A stretch of 41,388 nucleotides of DNA from Verrucomicrobiota bacterium (lineage in GTDB: Bacteria; Verrucomicrobiota; Verrucomicrobiia; Limisphaerales; JAIPKD01), in contig JAIPKD010000025.1 of assembly GCA_021733835.1 (NCBI GenBank), positions 1-41,388 on the forward strand. The letters run 5' to 3'. Positions 9,924-18,488 of the stretch are shown here, in pieces. The notes under the pieces are model-generated. The model was not told the origin of the DNA and did no database searches. It saw nothing but the letters and a program-made list of their open reading frames with translations. How positions within the stretch are numbered: the first letter of the stretch is position 1; each line of letters opens with the position of its first letter. Both the position numbers and the translations under genes were made by a program.

Positions 9924-10886
9924 TCAAGTGGACTTAGAGCCCGATGGTGATGTCATCCCGTAGATAAAGACCCTGGCTATTATGTTTGTTAGTATCGTAA
10001 CGCCGAGCAGCACCAGTCCTATTTCGAAGAGCACGGACAAATAGATATCCGTCGTCGCTTCGGTGAATTCGTTGGCTATCACACTGGCAAGTGTATAACC
10101 GGGAGCGAAAAGGGAAGCGGCAATCTCGGGGCGATTTCCGATTACCATCGTCACCGCCATTGTTTCACCCAGCGCGCGGCCGAGGCCGAGCACCGCCGCG
10201 CCCATTAAGCCGCGCTTGGCATAGCTTAAGACGGCGATTCGTATTACCTCCCACCTGGTCGCGCCGAGCGCGTATGCCGCTTCCCTTTGCAGGTCAGGAA
10301 CTGACTCGAGTATTTCTCGTGAAACGGATGTAATTATCGGCAAAATCATTATTGCCACGATAATCCCGGCCGAGAGCATGCCTACGCCGTAAATAGGACC
10401 TTCGAAGATAGGCAGAAATCCCAGCACGCTTTCCAGCCACGGGTAGATATAGTTCCTCAAAAAAGGGATCAAAACGAATATCCCCCATAAACCGAATATG
10501 ACGCTGGGCACCGCCGCGAGCATTTCGACAAGTGATATTACCGGCCGCCTTAAGCGCAGCGGTGCGAATTCGGTGAGGAATACAGACGTCCCGATGCTCA
10601 ACGGCACGGCTATTATCAGTGCCAGGACGGACGACACGACCGTGCCGTAAATGAACGGAAGTGCGCCGAACTCCTCATGCACGGGGTCCCAGCTCGATGT
10701 TACAAGGAACCTCCAACCGTATTCTTTAATGGCTGGATACGATCCGCGTACAAGGTTCCATATGACTATGAATAAGAGGAGGCCGACGGAAAACGCCATG
10801 GCGGCTGTGAACCATTTAAACATGCGATCGGGTATCTTGTTCGTGCCCGGTATCGCTTGTAAGATATGTGTTCGTCGGTTTTCCAT
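9924..10886 (-). CDS. pstC: Phosphate ABC transporter permease PstC
   Basis: FIYGTVVSSVLALIIAVPLSIGTSVFLTEFAP, LAAVPSVIFGLWGIFVLIPFLR, EAAYALGATRWEVIR, GRALGETMAVTMVIGNRPEI. Confidence 0.95.
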   Translation of the reverse strand: MENRRTHILQAIPGTNKIPDRMFKWFTAAMAFSVGLLLFIVIWNLVRGSYPAIKEYGWRFLVTSSWDPVHEEFGALPFIYGTVVSSVLALIIAVPLSIGTSVFLTEFAPLRLRRPVISLVEMLAAVPSVIFGLWGIFVLIPFLRNYIYPWLESVLGFLPIFEGPIYGVGMLSAGIIVAIMILPIITSVSREILESVPDLQREAAYALGATRWEVIRIAVLSYAKRGLMGAAVLGLGRALGETMAVTMVIGNRPEIAASLFAPGYTLASVIANEFTEATTDIYLSVLFEIGLVLLGVTILTNIIARVFIYGMTSPSGSKST

Positions 10887-10978
10887 TTTGCCGATCTCTG
10901 GTGTGGTTTTCTACATTTAAGAATGCCTTCGGCTAAGCGCCTGCCTCCGTCGTATTAGCATGTTACCTCGTCGCGGAT

Positions 10979-12037
10979 TTAGTACTTAATCTGATCGATT
11001 TTTTCGAGGACGCGCTGACGCAGGTTTGTACTTAACGGCGCGTAATCGAGATCGGGCGCGATGTCCTGTCCATCTGTCAGCGCCCATTTCAGGAATTGGA
11101 CGATATGCCTGCCCTTTCTAGGGTCGGGTTGATTCTCGTAAACAAGAAGCCATGTAGCGCCCGAGATTGGATACGCGTTTTCACCGGCGGTGTTTATTAT
11201 CGAAAACCTGAAGTCGTCCGGTATGTCCGCGCCGCTCATTGCCGCTGTCACTGATTCGGCGGAAGGCGAAATAAAGTTCCCAGCGGCGTTCTTGATATCC
11301 GCAAAGGCGAGGTCGTTATGCATGGCATAGATCAGCTCGACGTAACCGATTGCGCCGGGCGACTGCTTGATCTGGCCCGCAACGCCTTCGTTGCCTTTGC
11401 CGCCAAGGCCGGTCGGCCATCGGACGGATTTACCTGCGCCGACTTTTTGCTTCCAATCTGAGCTGACGCCGGAGAGGTAACTCGTGAATATATAGCTGGT
11501 ACCGCTGCCGTCGGAGCGGTGCACTACCAGTATATCTTCGTCCGGTAGTTCGACATCCGGATTCAATTCGGCGATGCGCTGGTCGTTCCATTTCTTGATT
11601 TTGCCGAGAAAGATATCCGCCACTGTCGACCCGTTGAGCTTGAGTTTAATATCTTTTTCGAGGTTATAGGATACGACTACGGCCCCGGCTACGGTGGGGA
11701 TATGGAGAAGATTGCCGCGCGCCTTTGCCAGGCTTTCATCGCTCATCGGCGCGTCGGATGCGCCGAAGCCGACCGTTTGCGCTATGATTTGGTTTTGTCC
11801 GCCGCCGGAGCCGATGGACTGATAGTTGAACCGCACTGATGGGTCCACTTTTATATATTCGTTGAACCACTTCGAGTAAAGCGGGTAGGGGAATGTTGCG
11901 CCGGCGCCGTTAATGAGTATCGTTCCGGATTCACGGCCGGTGTCGGGGCCTTGGCTTGAATCGGATGGTTTACAACCCATCGCAATGGCCGCGATCAGGG
12001 CTGTTCCAATTAAGATAGGTTTTAATGTCTGTTTCAT
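10979..12037 (-). CDS. pstS: Phosphate ABC transporter substrate-binding lipoprotein PstS
   Basis: Lipobox-like IAAIAMGC; NGAGATFPYPLYSKWFNEYIK, GSGGGQNQIIAQTVGFGASDAPM, VHRSDGSGTSYIFTSYLS. Track ORF begins at 12064; start at 12037 (MKQTLK) preferred because the signal peptide begins there. Confidence 0.94.
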   Translation of the reverse strand: MKQTLKPILIGTALIAAIAMGCKPSDSSQGPDTGRESGTILINGAGATFPYPLYSKWFNEYIKVDPSVRFNYQSIGSGGGQNQIIAQTVGFGASDAPMSDESLAKARGNLLHIPTVAGAVVVSYNLEKDIKLKLNGSTVADIFLGKIKKWNDQRIAELNPDVELPDEDILVVHRSDGSGTSYIFTSYLSGVSSDWKQKVGAGKSVRWPTGLGGKGNEGVAGQIKQSPGAIGYVELIYAMHNDLAFADIKNAAGNFISPSAESVTAAMSGADIPDDFRFSIINTAGENAYPISGATWLLVYENQPDPRKGRHIVQFLKWALTDGQDIAPDLDYAPLSTNLRQRVLEKIDQIKY

Positions 12038-12085
12038 AACAATTCGGTTGAGTTTATTTTTCATCCAGTCAAATTAATCTTATTA

Positions 12086-12115
12086 ATGTTACATACCTGT
12101 TCGGTTGATGTTACG
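12086..12115 (-). promoter_or_regulatory. Putative Pho box (PhoB-binding direct repeats) upstream of pstS
   Basis: Minus strand reads CGTAACATCAA-CCGAACAGGTA-TGTAACATTAA: 11-nt phased units, outer two matching [C/T]GTAACATNAA with 22-nt spacing; directly upstream of pstS. Confidence 0.6.
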
Positions 12116-12144
12116 AATTGGCGAAATACCATGCGGCATCGGCA

Positions 12145-13494
12145 CTAGAACTTCCATTTCATATCCAATTGCAACAGTTGGAAGTCGTTCATATTCGATG
12201 TCTTGATATCGCCGGCGCCGCCGGTACCGATGGATTTGTTGATACGGTCGGCGTTTGCGTAGGTCACATTTGCGCTGATATTGTCTGTGACCGCGTAGCC
12301 GAACTTGACGACGAATCCCTCGAGGTTGAGTTTCGAATCGAACAAATCCGAATCGATCAGGTTGGGGTCAAGGGAAAACAGTTCAGCATGTTGCCAGTAC
12401 GCTTTACCTTCCCAAGAGCCCTTGTTATTTAGTTTGCCCATGCTCAAGCCGGCCTGGTAGGCAATGCCCTCCCGGTCGGTTCCGGCCGGTACGCCCCCCG
12501 CGGCAATTGCGGCGTCCCTGCGTTTTCCGGCTTGGGTGTTTATCGCAAAGTCAGCGAAGGCCTTCATGGGTAGATTCGCCACTTTGAAGTTGTACTCGAC
12601 GGGTACCTCGACAACGAGTAGGTCGTTGATACCGGAGAAATTACCCGCCGGTGTGAATGCACTGTTGAACCCAGGTACGTTGTCGCCTTGACCGGTGTAA
12701 TTGTAAACAATCGGCGCGATCCGGAGCGACATCTCGTCATTGAACTTATAAGCGCCGCCCACCTGCCATGCAAGGAGGAACGCATCGCCATCCAACGCGC
12801 CTGCCCCGAACGGATTCTCCGGGTTCGCGTCATCGTAAACGAACTGTCCGAATGTACCGAAGAGTTCGTAGTTATCATTGCTGTATTTGAAACGCTCCGA
12901 TAAACCCTCGGGATTCAAATCTCCGTCCCAAACCATTGATGACGTCTCGAGCGGATTCGCCATGCGCCCTGCCTCGAGTGTCAGCCAATCGGCGGCATGC
13001 CAACCGAGGTATACCCTGCCGACATTGATTCCATCGCTGCCCTTGCCGAACGGGCCGGCATCGTCGCCGATCGTTACATTTGTCGAGCGCGGACTATCGC
13101 TTGTTTCCAGTCGCACGCCGTAATAAAAGTCGTCTTTATACTCTCCCTTGACGCCGAGACGCAACCGATAGCGGAATCGCTGTCTTGACATAGTGTCGCT
13201 GGTCGGGTCTTGGCCCTTTCTGAATTCGTACCTGATACGCGCGTCACCGAAGAACTGGAAGGTTTTAACGGAATCGTTTGTTTCGAATTTAGGGAGGTTG
13301 TCTTCCTCAGTTTTCAGTTCAGCGTCTATCTCCTCGGCTTCGTCGGTCGTTAGTATTCCCTTATCCACAAGTTTGTTGATAAGGGCGTTGTAGTCATCGG
13401 CCTGTGCGGTTACACCCATGGCCGTGGCGGCAAGCACGCTTGCCATGACGAGTCTGATAATGCGTTTCTGTTTTGTTTTCATTTTATTTGGCAA
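12145..13494 (-). CDS. Putative outer-membrane porin (possibly phosphate-starvation induced)
   Basis: Signal peptide (VMASVLAATAMGVTAQA); FFGDARIRYEFRKGQ..., alternating beta-barrel pattern, terminal aromatic (LDMKWKF); upstream of pstS on the same strand. Confidence 0.75.
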   Translation of the reverse strand: MPNKMKTKQKRIIRLVMASVLAATAMGVTAQADDYNALINKLVDKGILTTDEAEEIDAELKTEEDNLPKFETNDSVKTFQFFGDARIRYEFRKGQDPTSDTMSRQRFRYRLRLGVKGEYKDDFYYGVRLETSDSPRSTNVTIGDDAGPFGKGSDGINVGRVYLGWHAADWLTLEAGRMANPLETSSMVWDGDLNPEGLSERFKYSNDNYELFGTFGQFVYDDANPENPFGAGALDGDAFLLAWQVGGAYKFNDEMSLRIAPIVYNYTGQGDNVPGFNSAFTPAGNFSGINDLLVVEVPVEYNFKVANLPMKAFADFAINTQAGKRRDAAIAAGGVPAGTDREGIAYQAGLSMGKLNNKGSWEGKAYWQHAELFSLDPNLIDSDLFDSKLNLEGFVVKFGYAVTDNISANVTYANADRINKSIGTGGAGDIKTSNMNDFQLLQLDMKWKF

Positions 13495-13533
13495 AGTTTA
13501 ATTATCACTTCGGAATACTGATATTAATCCGAA

Positions 13534-13572
13534 GTTACAGAACAAGGGAATTTATGTTACAAAACGGTAACA
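13534..13572 (-). promoter_or_regulatory. Putative Pho box upstream of the porin gene
   Basis: Minus strand: TGTTACCGTTT-TGTAACATAAA-TTCCCTTGTTC-TGTAACTTCGG; 11-nt phased units, same TGTAAC core and 22-nt spacing as at pstS. Confidence 0.6.
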
Positions 13573-13800
13573 ATCGTATCCTTTCCGGCTATAACGCAAT
13601 TTTTAAGGTGGATTAGACGAGTGATTAAATGGAAATTCCAAATCTATCGCAAAAAGCGCCGGATAAACCTCGTAGACGGAGCCGATGATATCACCTGCTA
13701 TTGCGCCGAGCATAAGCCGTATGTTTTTATAACATGCGGCACGGCCGCGGGTACGGCCGCGCCTAACGTGGTTTTTAGAGTGTGGTCGATTGATTACACC

Positions 13801-15099
13801 TTAAACCTTCGGGTATGTCCATGGGTCGCGATATTCGCGTTTCAACAGTTTATTGGCGTCCGGGTCGCCGATCACTGTCTCTTTTTCGCCGTCCCAACTG
13901 ATGCTGCGTCCCAGTTTCAACGAGAGCATGGCGAGCAGGCTCATGTTGGTTGAGTGATGTCCTATTTCTATGTCGCACACAGGGCGTTGTCCTGTCTTGA
14001 TACACTTAAGGAAGTCGGCGAACAGCTCTTTAATGTTCTGCTGATCGGGTTCATGCAGTTCCGGTTCCCAGTGTTTTTGCTTTTTGTTTTGACTGGTGGG
14101 ATAGAATGTGGCGCCGTCGAGCCAGCCGAGGTGGAGCGTGCCTTCGGTGCCGTAGAAGTAGCATCCTATATTGGTGGACTCGGCCTTGTTCCCGGCATAG
14201 AACCTGTGTTCCCAAGTGGCGATGAAAGACTCGAACTCGAACGTGGCGACCTGCGTGTCGGGCGCATCCGTCGAGTCCTGTTTAATGAAGCGTCCGCCCG
14301 TCGAACTGATGTTGCGCGGATATTTTTCTTCCGTCCACCAGAGTATCTGGTCGAGCCAGTGAATCCCCCAATCAGCTATCTGACCGTTGGCGTAGTCGAG
14401 GAATTGCCTGAAGCCGCGCGGGTGGATCGCCGGATTAAACGGGCGGTACGGGGCGGGGCCGCACCACATATTCCAGTCAAGGCCCTCGGGTATCTCCTCG
14501 TTCGGCGTAGGCTTGCCCGGGCCGCCCGGATAGTGAACAAATGACCTTACCATGCCGATCTTACCCAGTCCGCCCGAGCGCAGAAAGTTCATCGCTGCGA
14601 TGTTGTGAGGTGATACGCGACGGTGTGTGCCTACTTGGACGACGCGGTCGTTTTCCCTGGCGGCCTTTACCATTGCCAGGCCTTCAAGGACGGTGTGGCT
14701 GATCGGCTTCTCGACGTAAACGTGGGCACCCGCGTTCACGGCGGCGATGGTTATGAGCGGATGCCAATGATCGGGTGTGGCGACTATGGCGATGTCCGGT
14801 TTCTCTTTCTCCAGAAGCTCGCGATAGTCGGTGTAGCATTTGGGCTTGTCGCCGGTTAGTTTTTCGACACGCTCAGCGGCCGGTTCAAGGAAACGCTTGT
14901 CCACATCACAAAGCGCCGTCATCTTGCATTCGCCCGATTCGATGGCGTATTTCATGATATTCTTGCCCCACCAACCGGCGCCGATAAGAGCTGTGCGGTA
15001 TTTCTTGTCCGTTGCCGCGCGTGTCGACGGCATTGCGCTCAATGCTATTCCCGTTGCTATGGAAGATTTAAGAAATTCTCGACGATTTGTTTTCATCAT
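13801..15099 (-). CDS. Gfo/Idh/MocA family oxidoreductase with Tat-type signal
   Basis: N-term NRREFLKSSIATGIALSAMPSTRA; Rossmann ALIGAGWWGKNIMKYA; VEKPISHTVLEG; W-x-M-W-C-G-P and DWGIHWLDQ typical of this family. Confidence 0.92.
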   Translation of the reverse strand: MMKTNRREFLKSSIATGIALSAMPSTRAATDKKYRTALIGAGWWGKNIMKYAIESGECKMTALCDVDKRFLEPAAERVEKLTGDKPKCYTDYRELLEKEKPDIAIVATPDHWHPLITIAAVNAGAHVYVEKPISHTVLEGLAMVKAARENDRVVQVGTHRRVSPHNIAAMNFLRSGGLGKIGMVRSFVHYPGGPGKPTPNEEIPEGLDWNMWCGPAPYRPFNPAIHPRGFRQFLDYANGQIADWGIHWLDQILWWTEEKYPRNISSTGGRFIKQDSTDAPDTQVATFEFESFIATWEHRFYAGNKAESTNIGCYFYGTEGTLHLGWLDGATFYPTSQNKKQKHWEPELHEPDQQNIKELFADFLKCIKTGQRPVCDIEIGHHSTNMSLLAMLSLKLGRSISWDGEKETVIGDPDANKLLKREYRDPWTYPKV

Positions 15100-15180
15100 T
15101 ACCTCTCGATTGTTTTTGTTTCTTGAGGAATAATATCCGACAAATTACATTCCGATTCAACTGCAATTCAGTGTGATATA

Positions 15181-15213
15181 CTCTCACGAAACTCTGTTGA
15201 GCTTTTGTGAGAG
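15181..15213. repeat. Strong imperfect hairpin in intergenic region
   Basis: CTCTCACGAAACTC-TGTT-GAGcTTTTGTGAGAG; outer 7-bp arms perfect (CTCTCAC/GTGAGAG), inner arm with one bulge. Confidence 0.6.
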
Positions 15214-15251
15214 AAAAAGCCTCTCGGTAAGGGCGCAAGAAACGCAAAGAA

Positions 15252-15370
15252 GTTTCGACTCCGGTTTCGTTCACGTACACGTACACGTTCTCGTTCACGA
15301 TTCCGATTATTCGCAGTCGATGATACTATACGATAAACGGGGACATGAAAGGAAACGTGTACGCGAACGG
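15252..15370. repeat. MITE/REP-like palindromic element, copy B (core inverted relative to copy A)
   Basis: Left arm about 88% identical to 771-812 in the same orientation; 19-nt core GATTATTCGCAGTCGATGA (15305-15323) is the exact reverse complement of 826-844; inverted arms CGTTCACGTACACGT (15268-15282) and ACGTGTACGCGAACG (15355-15369), 14/15 complementary. Confidence 0.65.
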
Positions 15371-15406
15371 GAGAGGGGAGCGGAGCGCGACTGTGTCCGA
15401 AGGATC

Positions 15407-15438
15407 AGCCGCAGCGGCTCTCTCCTCCTGGGAGGAGA
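15407..15438. repeat. Two adjacent short palindromes
   Basis: AGCCGC-A-GCGGCT (15407-15419) and TCTCCTCC-TG-GGAGGAGA (15421-15438), both with perfect arms. Confidence 0.6.
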
Positions 15439-15550
15439 TATAGAGATGGGTAGGACCACTACACCACTCCGAGACAATTAAATTCGAAATGAGAATCATG
15501 TTGTAAGCGGCGTACTTTAATGGATATTACTGCAATTTGAAAGAGATTGG

Positions 15551-16462
15551 TTGGTTTTGAGAAGGATTGATAATATTCATACAGACGGAGACGAACAGGG
15601 CTATCCGTCCGCGATAACGGCGTTCAGCCGGAAGCAGGCGATGGAATGGAGTCTGGTGCTGATGAGTCAGGGCATAGAGTCGACTATTGTCCGATCGCCC
15701 GAGTACCGTTGTTATTTTCTCGTGGTCGCCGAGGAGCAGTATAAGGAGGCGGAGCGGATAATTCGAATTTACCAGATCGAGAACAGGGGTTGGGGTTGGC
15801 GGAGAAAGATCGCTGAATCACGGATCGAATTCCACTGGGGCAGCCTTGTTTGGTGTGTAATGTTGGCGGTCGTATTCGCCGCTCAGGCGTTTCTCGGCGA
15901 GCAGTTTACGAAATCGGGACTGATGGATAACGAGCTGTTCGTCAGTGGTGAATGGTGGCGTGCGTTTACGGCGGTGACGTTACATGCGGATTTGGGGCAT
16001 TTAGGCGCTAACTTAACGATAGGATTGGTATTCTGGGGATTGGCGATGGGGCGATACGGTCCCGGTACGGCCCTATTGTCCGCTTTCCTGGCGGGTGTAT
16101 TTGGGAATTTGGCCGGTGTTATAGTTTACGGCACACCACACCTGAGCCTCGGCGCCTCCGGAATGGTGATGGGCGGGCTCGGGATCGTTGCCGTCCAGAT
16201 CGTCCCCTCGGCATGGCGCAGTCCCCTGGCCGCGCGTATAATTGTACCGAGCATTTCCGGGGGTGTGTTGCTTATGGTGCTGCTCGGGTTTTCACCGGAG
16301 TCAGACGTAATAGCACATGTCGGCGGATTTATCGGCGGACTCGTTTTAGGGGTGGTCATCGGCTTTTTTCCGGATGCATGGATAAAAAACGATAAGGTCA
16401 ACCTATTATGTGTGTGCGTGCTGATAGCATGCGTCGCCGTGCCTTGGGCAATCGCTTTTTGA
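15551..16462 (+). CDS. Rhomboid family intramembrane serine protease with N-terminal DUF2007-like domain
   Basis: HADLGHLGANL, LSLGASGMVMG (catalytic GASG), AHVGGFIGGLVLG (catalytic His); several TM segments; N-terminal soluble region (AFSRKQAMEWSLVLMSQGIESTIV...YFLVVAEEQYKEAERII). Confidence 0.88.
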   Translation: MVLRRIDNIHTDGDEQGYPSAITAFSRKQAMEWSLVLMSQGIESTIVRSPEYRCYFLVVAEEQYKEAERIIRIYQIENRGWGWRRKIAESRIEFHWGSLVWCVMLAVVFAAQAFLGEQFTKSGLMDNELFVSGEWWRAFTAVTLHADLGHLGANLTIGLVFWGLAMGRYGPGTALLSAFLAGVFGNLAGVIVYGTPHLSLGASGMVMGGLGIVAVQIVPSAWRSPLAARIIVPSISGGVLLMVLLGFSPESDVIAHVGGFIGGLVLGVVIGFFPDAWIKNDKVNLLCVCVLIACVAVPWAIAF

Positions 16463-16569
16463 TCGATGGAAACTACGAAATACGCGAAAATGTTGAATGT
16501 AAGCACAGCCGAATATATTATTCTGATATATAAATGTGAGAAACAGTTGGCTTAAATGTACTGCGAATT

Positions 16570-17067
16570 ATGGATATTTACGAAACGATCAACGCCAGAC
16601 ATAGCATCCGCAATTACAAACCGGATGCCGTAGAGGACGAGAAGCTGTCGAGAATATGGACGGCAGTCAGGTTTGCGCCGTCCGCGTGTAATCTGCAGCC
16701 GTGGAAATTTCTTGTCGTTCGCTCCGACGAAACCAAACGCGCATTGAAAGGGCTGTTACAGGAATGGTTATTCACGGCGCCGATGATTATCATCGGACTC
16801 GGTAATACCGACTCGGCGTGGCGCAGGGATGGCGAGAGTATCCATCAAGTCGACGTAGCGATTGCGATGCAACACTTGATGCTCGCCGCCGCGCACGAAG
16901 GGCTTGGCACGTGTTGGATTGGTGCGTTCAACAGGCGCGCCGTAAGCAAGGCGCTGAACCTCGACGCCGCTTGGGAGCCTGTGGCTGTAACGCCGCTCGG
17001 GTATCCGAATGAAAAACCGCGTATCACTTCACGCAAGCCGGTCGAGGAAATTATCGAGGAAATTTAA
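16570..17067 (+). CDS. Nitroreductase family protein
   Basis: YETINARHSIRNYKPDAVEDEKL, RFAPSACNLQPWKFLVV, MLAAAHEGLGTCWIGAFN, PLGYPNEKP. Confidence 0.93.
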   Translation: MDIYETINARHSIRNYKPDAVEDEKLSRIWTAVRFAPSACNLQPWKFLVVRSDETKRALKGLLQEWLFTAPMIIIGLGNTDSAWRRDGESIHQVDVAIAMQHLMLAAAHEGLGTCWIGAFNRRAVSKALNLDAAWEPVAVTPLGYPNEKPRITSRKPVEEIIEEI

Positions 17068-17093
17068 ATTGTGAATATAACTTAGCGGTTGTG

Positions 17094-18146
17094 TTATTCT
17101 ATCACTCCGCCGCCCAAACATATATCGGCGTCGTAGAATACGGCATATTGTCCGGGCGCTATGCCGGTGTCATGGGTGGACATGGCGACGGATAGTTTGT
17201 CTTCGTCGAGTGATTGAATTTCACAATCATACAGGTGCGGACCGTGTCGGACTTTCAGCTGTAATTGAGTTTTTGTCGGCGGCAAGGAAATCCAGTTCAG
17301 GTTGCCGACGTTAAACGTGCTACGCGCGGATTCCTGTAATAGCTCCTTGTGCGAGACGTAGACAATGTTTTTATCGATATCTTTACCGACCACAAACCAG
17401 GGGCCGCCGCCGAGGCCTAGTCCCTGACGCTGACCGATGGTGTAAAACCAGTATCCGTTGTGCTCGCCCAAGATGTTACCGGTTTCGGTATCTATAATAT
17501 CGCCGCGTTTCTCGCCTAAGTGGAATCTGACGAATTCAGGGTATTGGATTTGTCCCAGGAAACATATGCCCTGGCTATCCTTGCGATCTTTTGTTGGAAG
17601 ATTCATCTCATCGGCTAGTCGGCGCACCTCCTTTTTGGTCAGACGTCCGATTGGGAATAACGTCCTTGACAATTGTTGTTGTTTAAGATAACACAAAAAA
17701 TATGTTTGATCCTTCACAGGGTCCGGTGAGCGCTTTAACAGAAATTGGTTTTGGACTTTCTCGATACGCGCGTAGTGGCCGGAGGCCACCTTTTCGAATG
17801 CGGGATCGATTTTGTTTTGGAACAGGCCGAATTTTACATGTTGGTTGCACAGGATGTCCGGACTGGGTGTCCTACCCGCGCGCAGCTCGTTTAAGGCGTG
17901 TTGGGTGACTATTTCGCGGTACTCTGTTTGGAGTGGCACAATCTTCAACGGCACGCCTGTTTGCTCGCAGACGTTCCGCGCGTATTCCATATCGGTTTCC
18001 CAGGGGCAGTTGCCGATATAAGAGAGCTCGTCCTCGAGCCAGATTTTGATATAGAAGGCGGTGATATCGTGGCGACCCTCTTGTTTTAGTAAACTCAGGG
18101 CTAGAGAACTATCGACGCCTCCTGAAAGTAGTACTGCGATTTTCAT
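17094..18146 (-). CDS. mnmA: tRNA-specific 2-thiouridylase MnmA
   Basis: SGGVDSSLALSLL, GRTPSPDILCNQHVKFG, GHYARI, DPVKDQTYFLCYL, RKDSQGICFLG, GQRQGLGLGGGPWFV. Confidence 0.94.
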   Translation of the reverse strand: MKIAVLLSGGVDSSLALSLLKQEGRHDITAFYIKIWLEDELSYIGNCPWETDMEYARNVCEQTGVPLKIVPLQTEYREIVTQHALNELRAGRTPSPDILCNQHVKFGLFQNKIDPAFEKVASGHYARIEKVQNQFLLKRSPDPVKDQTYFLCYLKQQQLSRTLFPIGRLTKKEVRRLADEMNLPTKDRKDSQGICFLGQIQYPEFVRFHLGEKRGDIIDTETGNILGEHNGYWFYTIGQRQGLGLGGGPWFVVGKDIDKNIVYVSHKELLQESARSTFNVGNLNWISLPPTKTQLQLKVRHGPHLYDCEIQSLDEDKLSVAMSTHDTGIAPGQYAVFYDADICLGGGVIE

Positions 18147-18488
18147 TTACACCCGGAAATGTGAGTTTGTTTATTGTATTCGATATTGATCGAGTTGCCG
18201 TGTCGTTATTGGTTCCGTGGTTCTCTGTGTGTTGGAGGTAAATCCTTTGATTATCACCTGATCAAAGATAATTATGTAGCCCGAGTTGAACAAGGACAAA
18301 GATGTTATACTCGTAATCTGAGTGTCTTGTTCTGCGTCATGATAAACTCCGGCGACCGGGTAATTCGTGATTGAGACCTGGGATTTGACAAGGCACGGGG
18401 GTGAGTTCAGATTCAGAAGGCGCAGTGGGATATCGGACGTCGTTAAGAGTGCGGCGTAGAAGAGGGGGATTATTATGCAATTTATGTT

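Noticed and set aside
13736-13763. GC-rich palindrome GGCACGGCC...GGCCGCGCC as a terminator
   Set aside because: Not followed by a T-run on either strand and one mismatch in the stem; left unassigned
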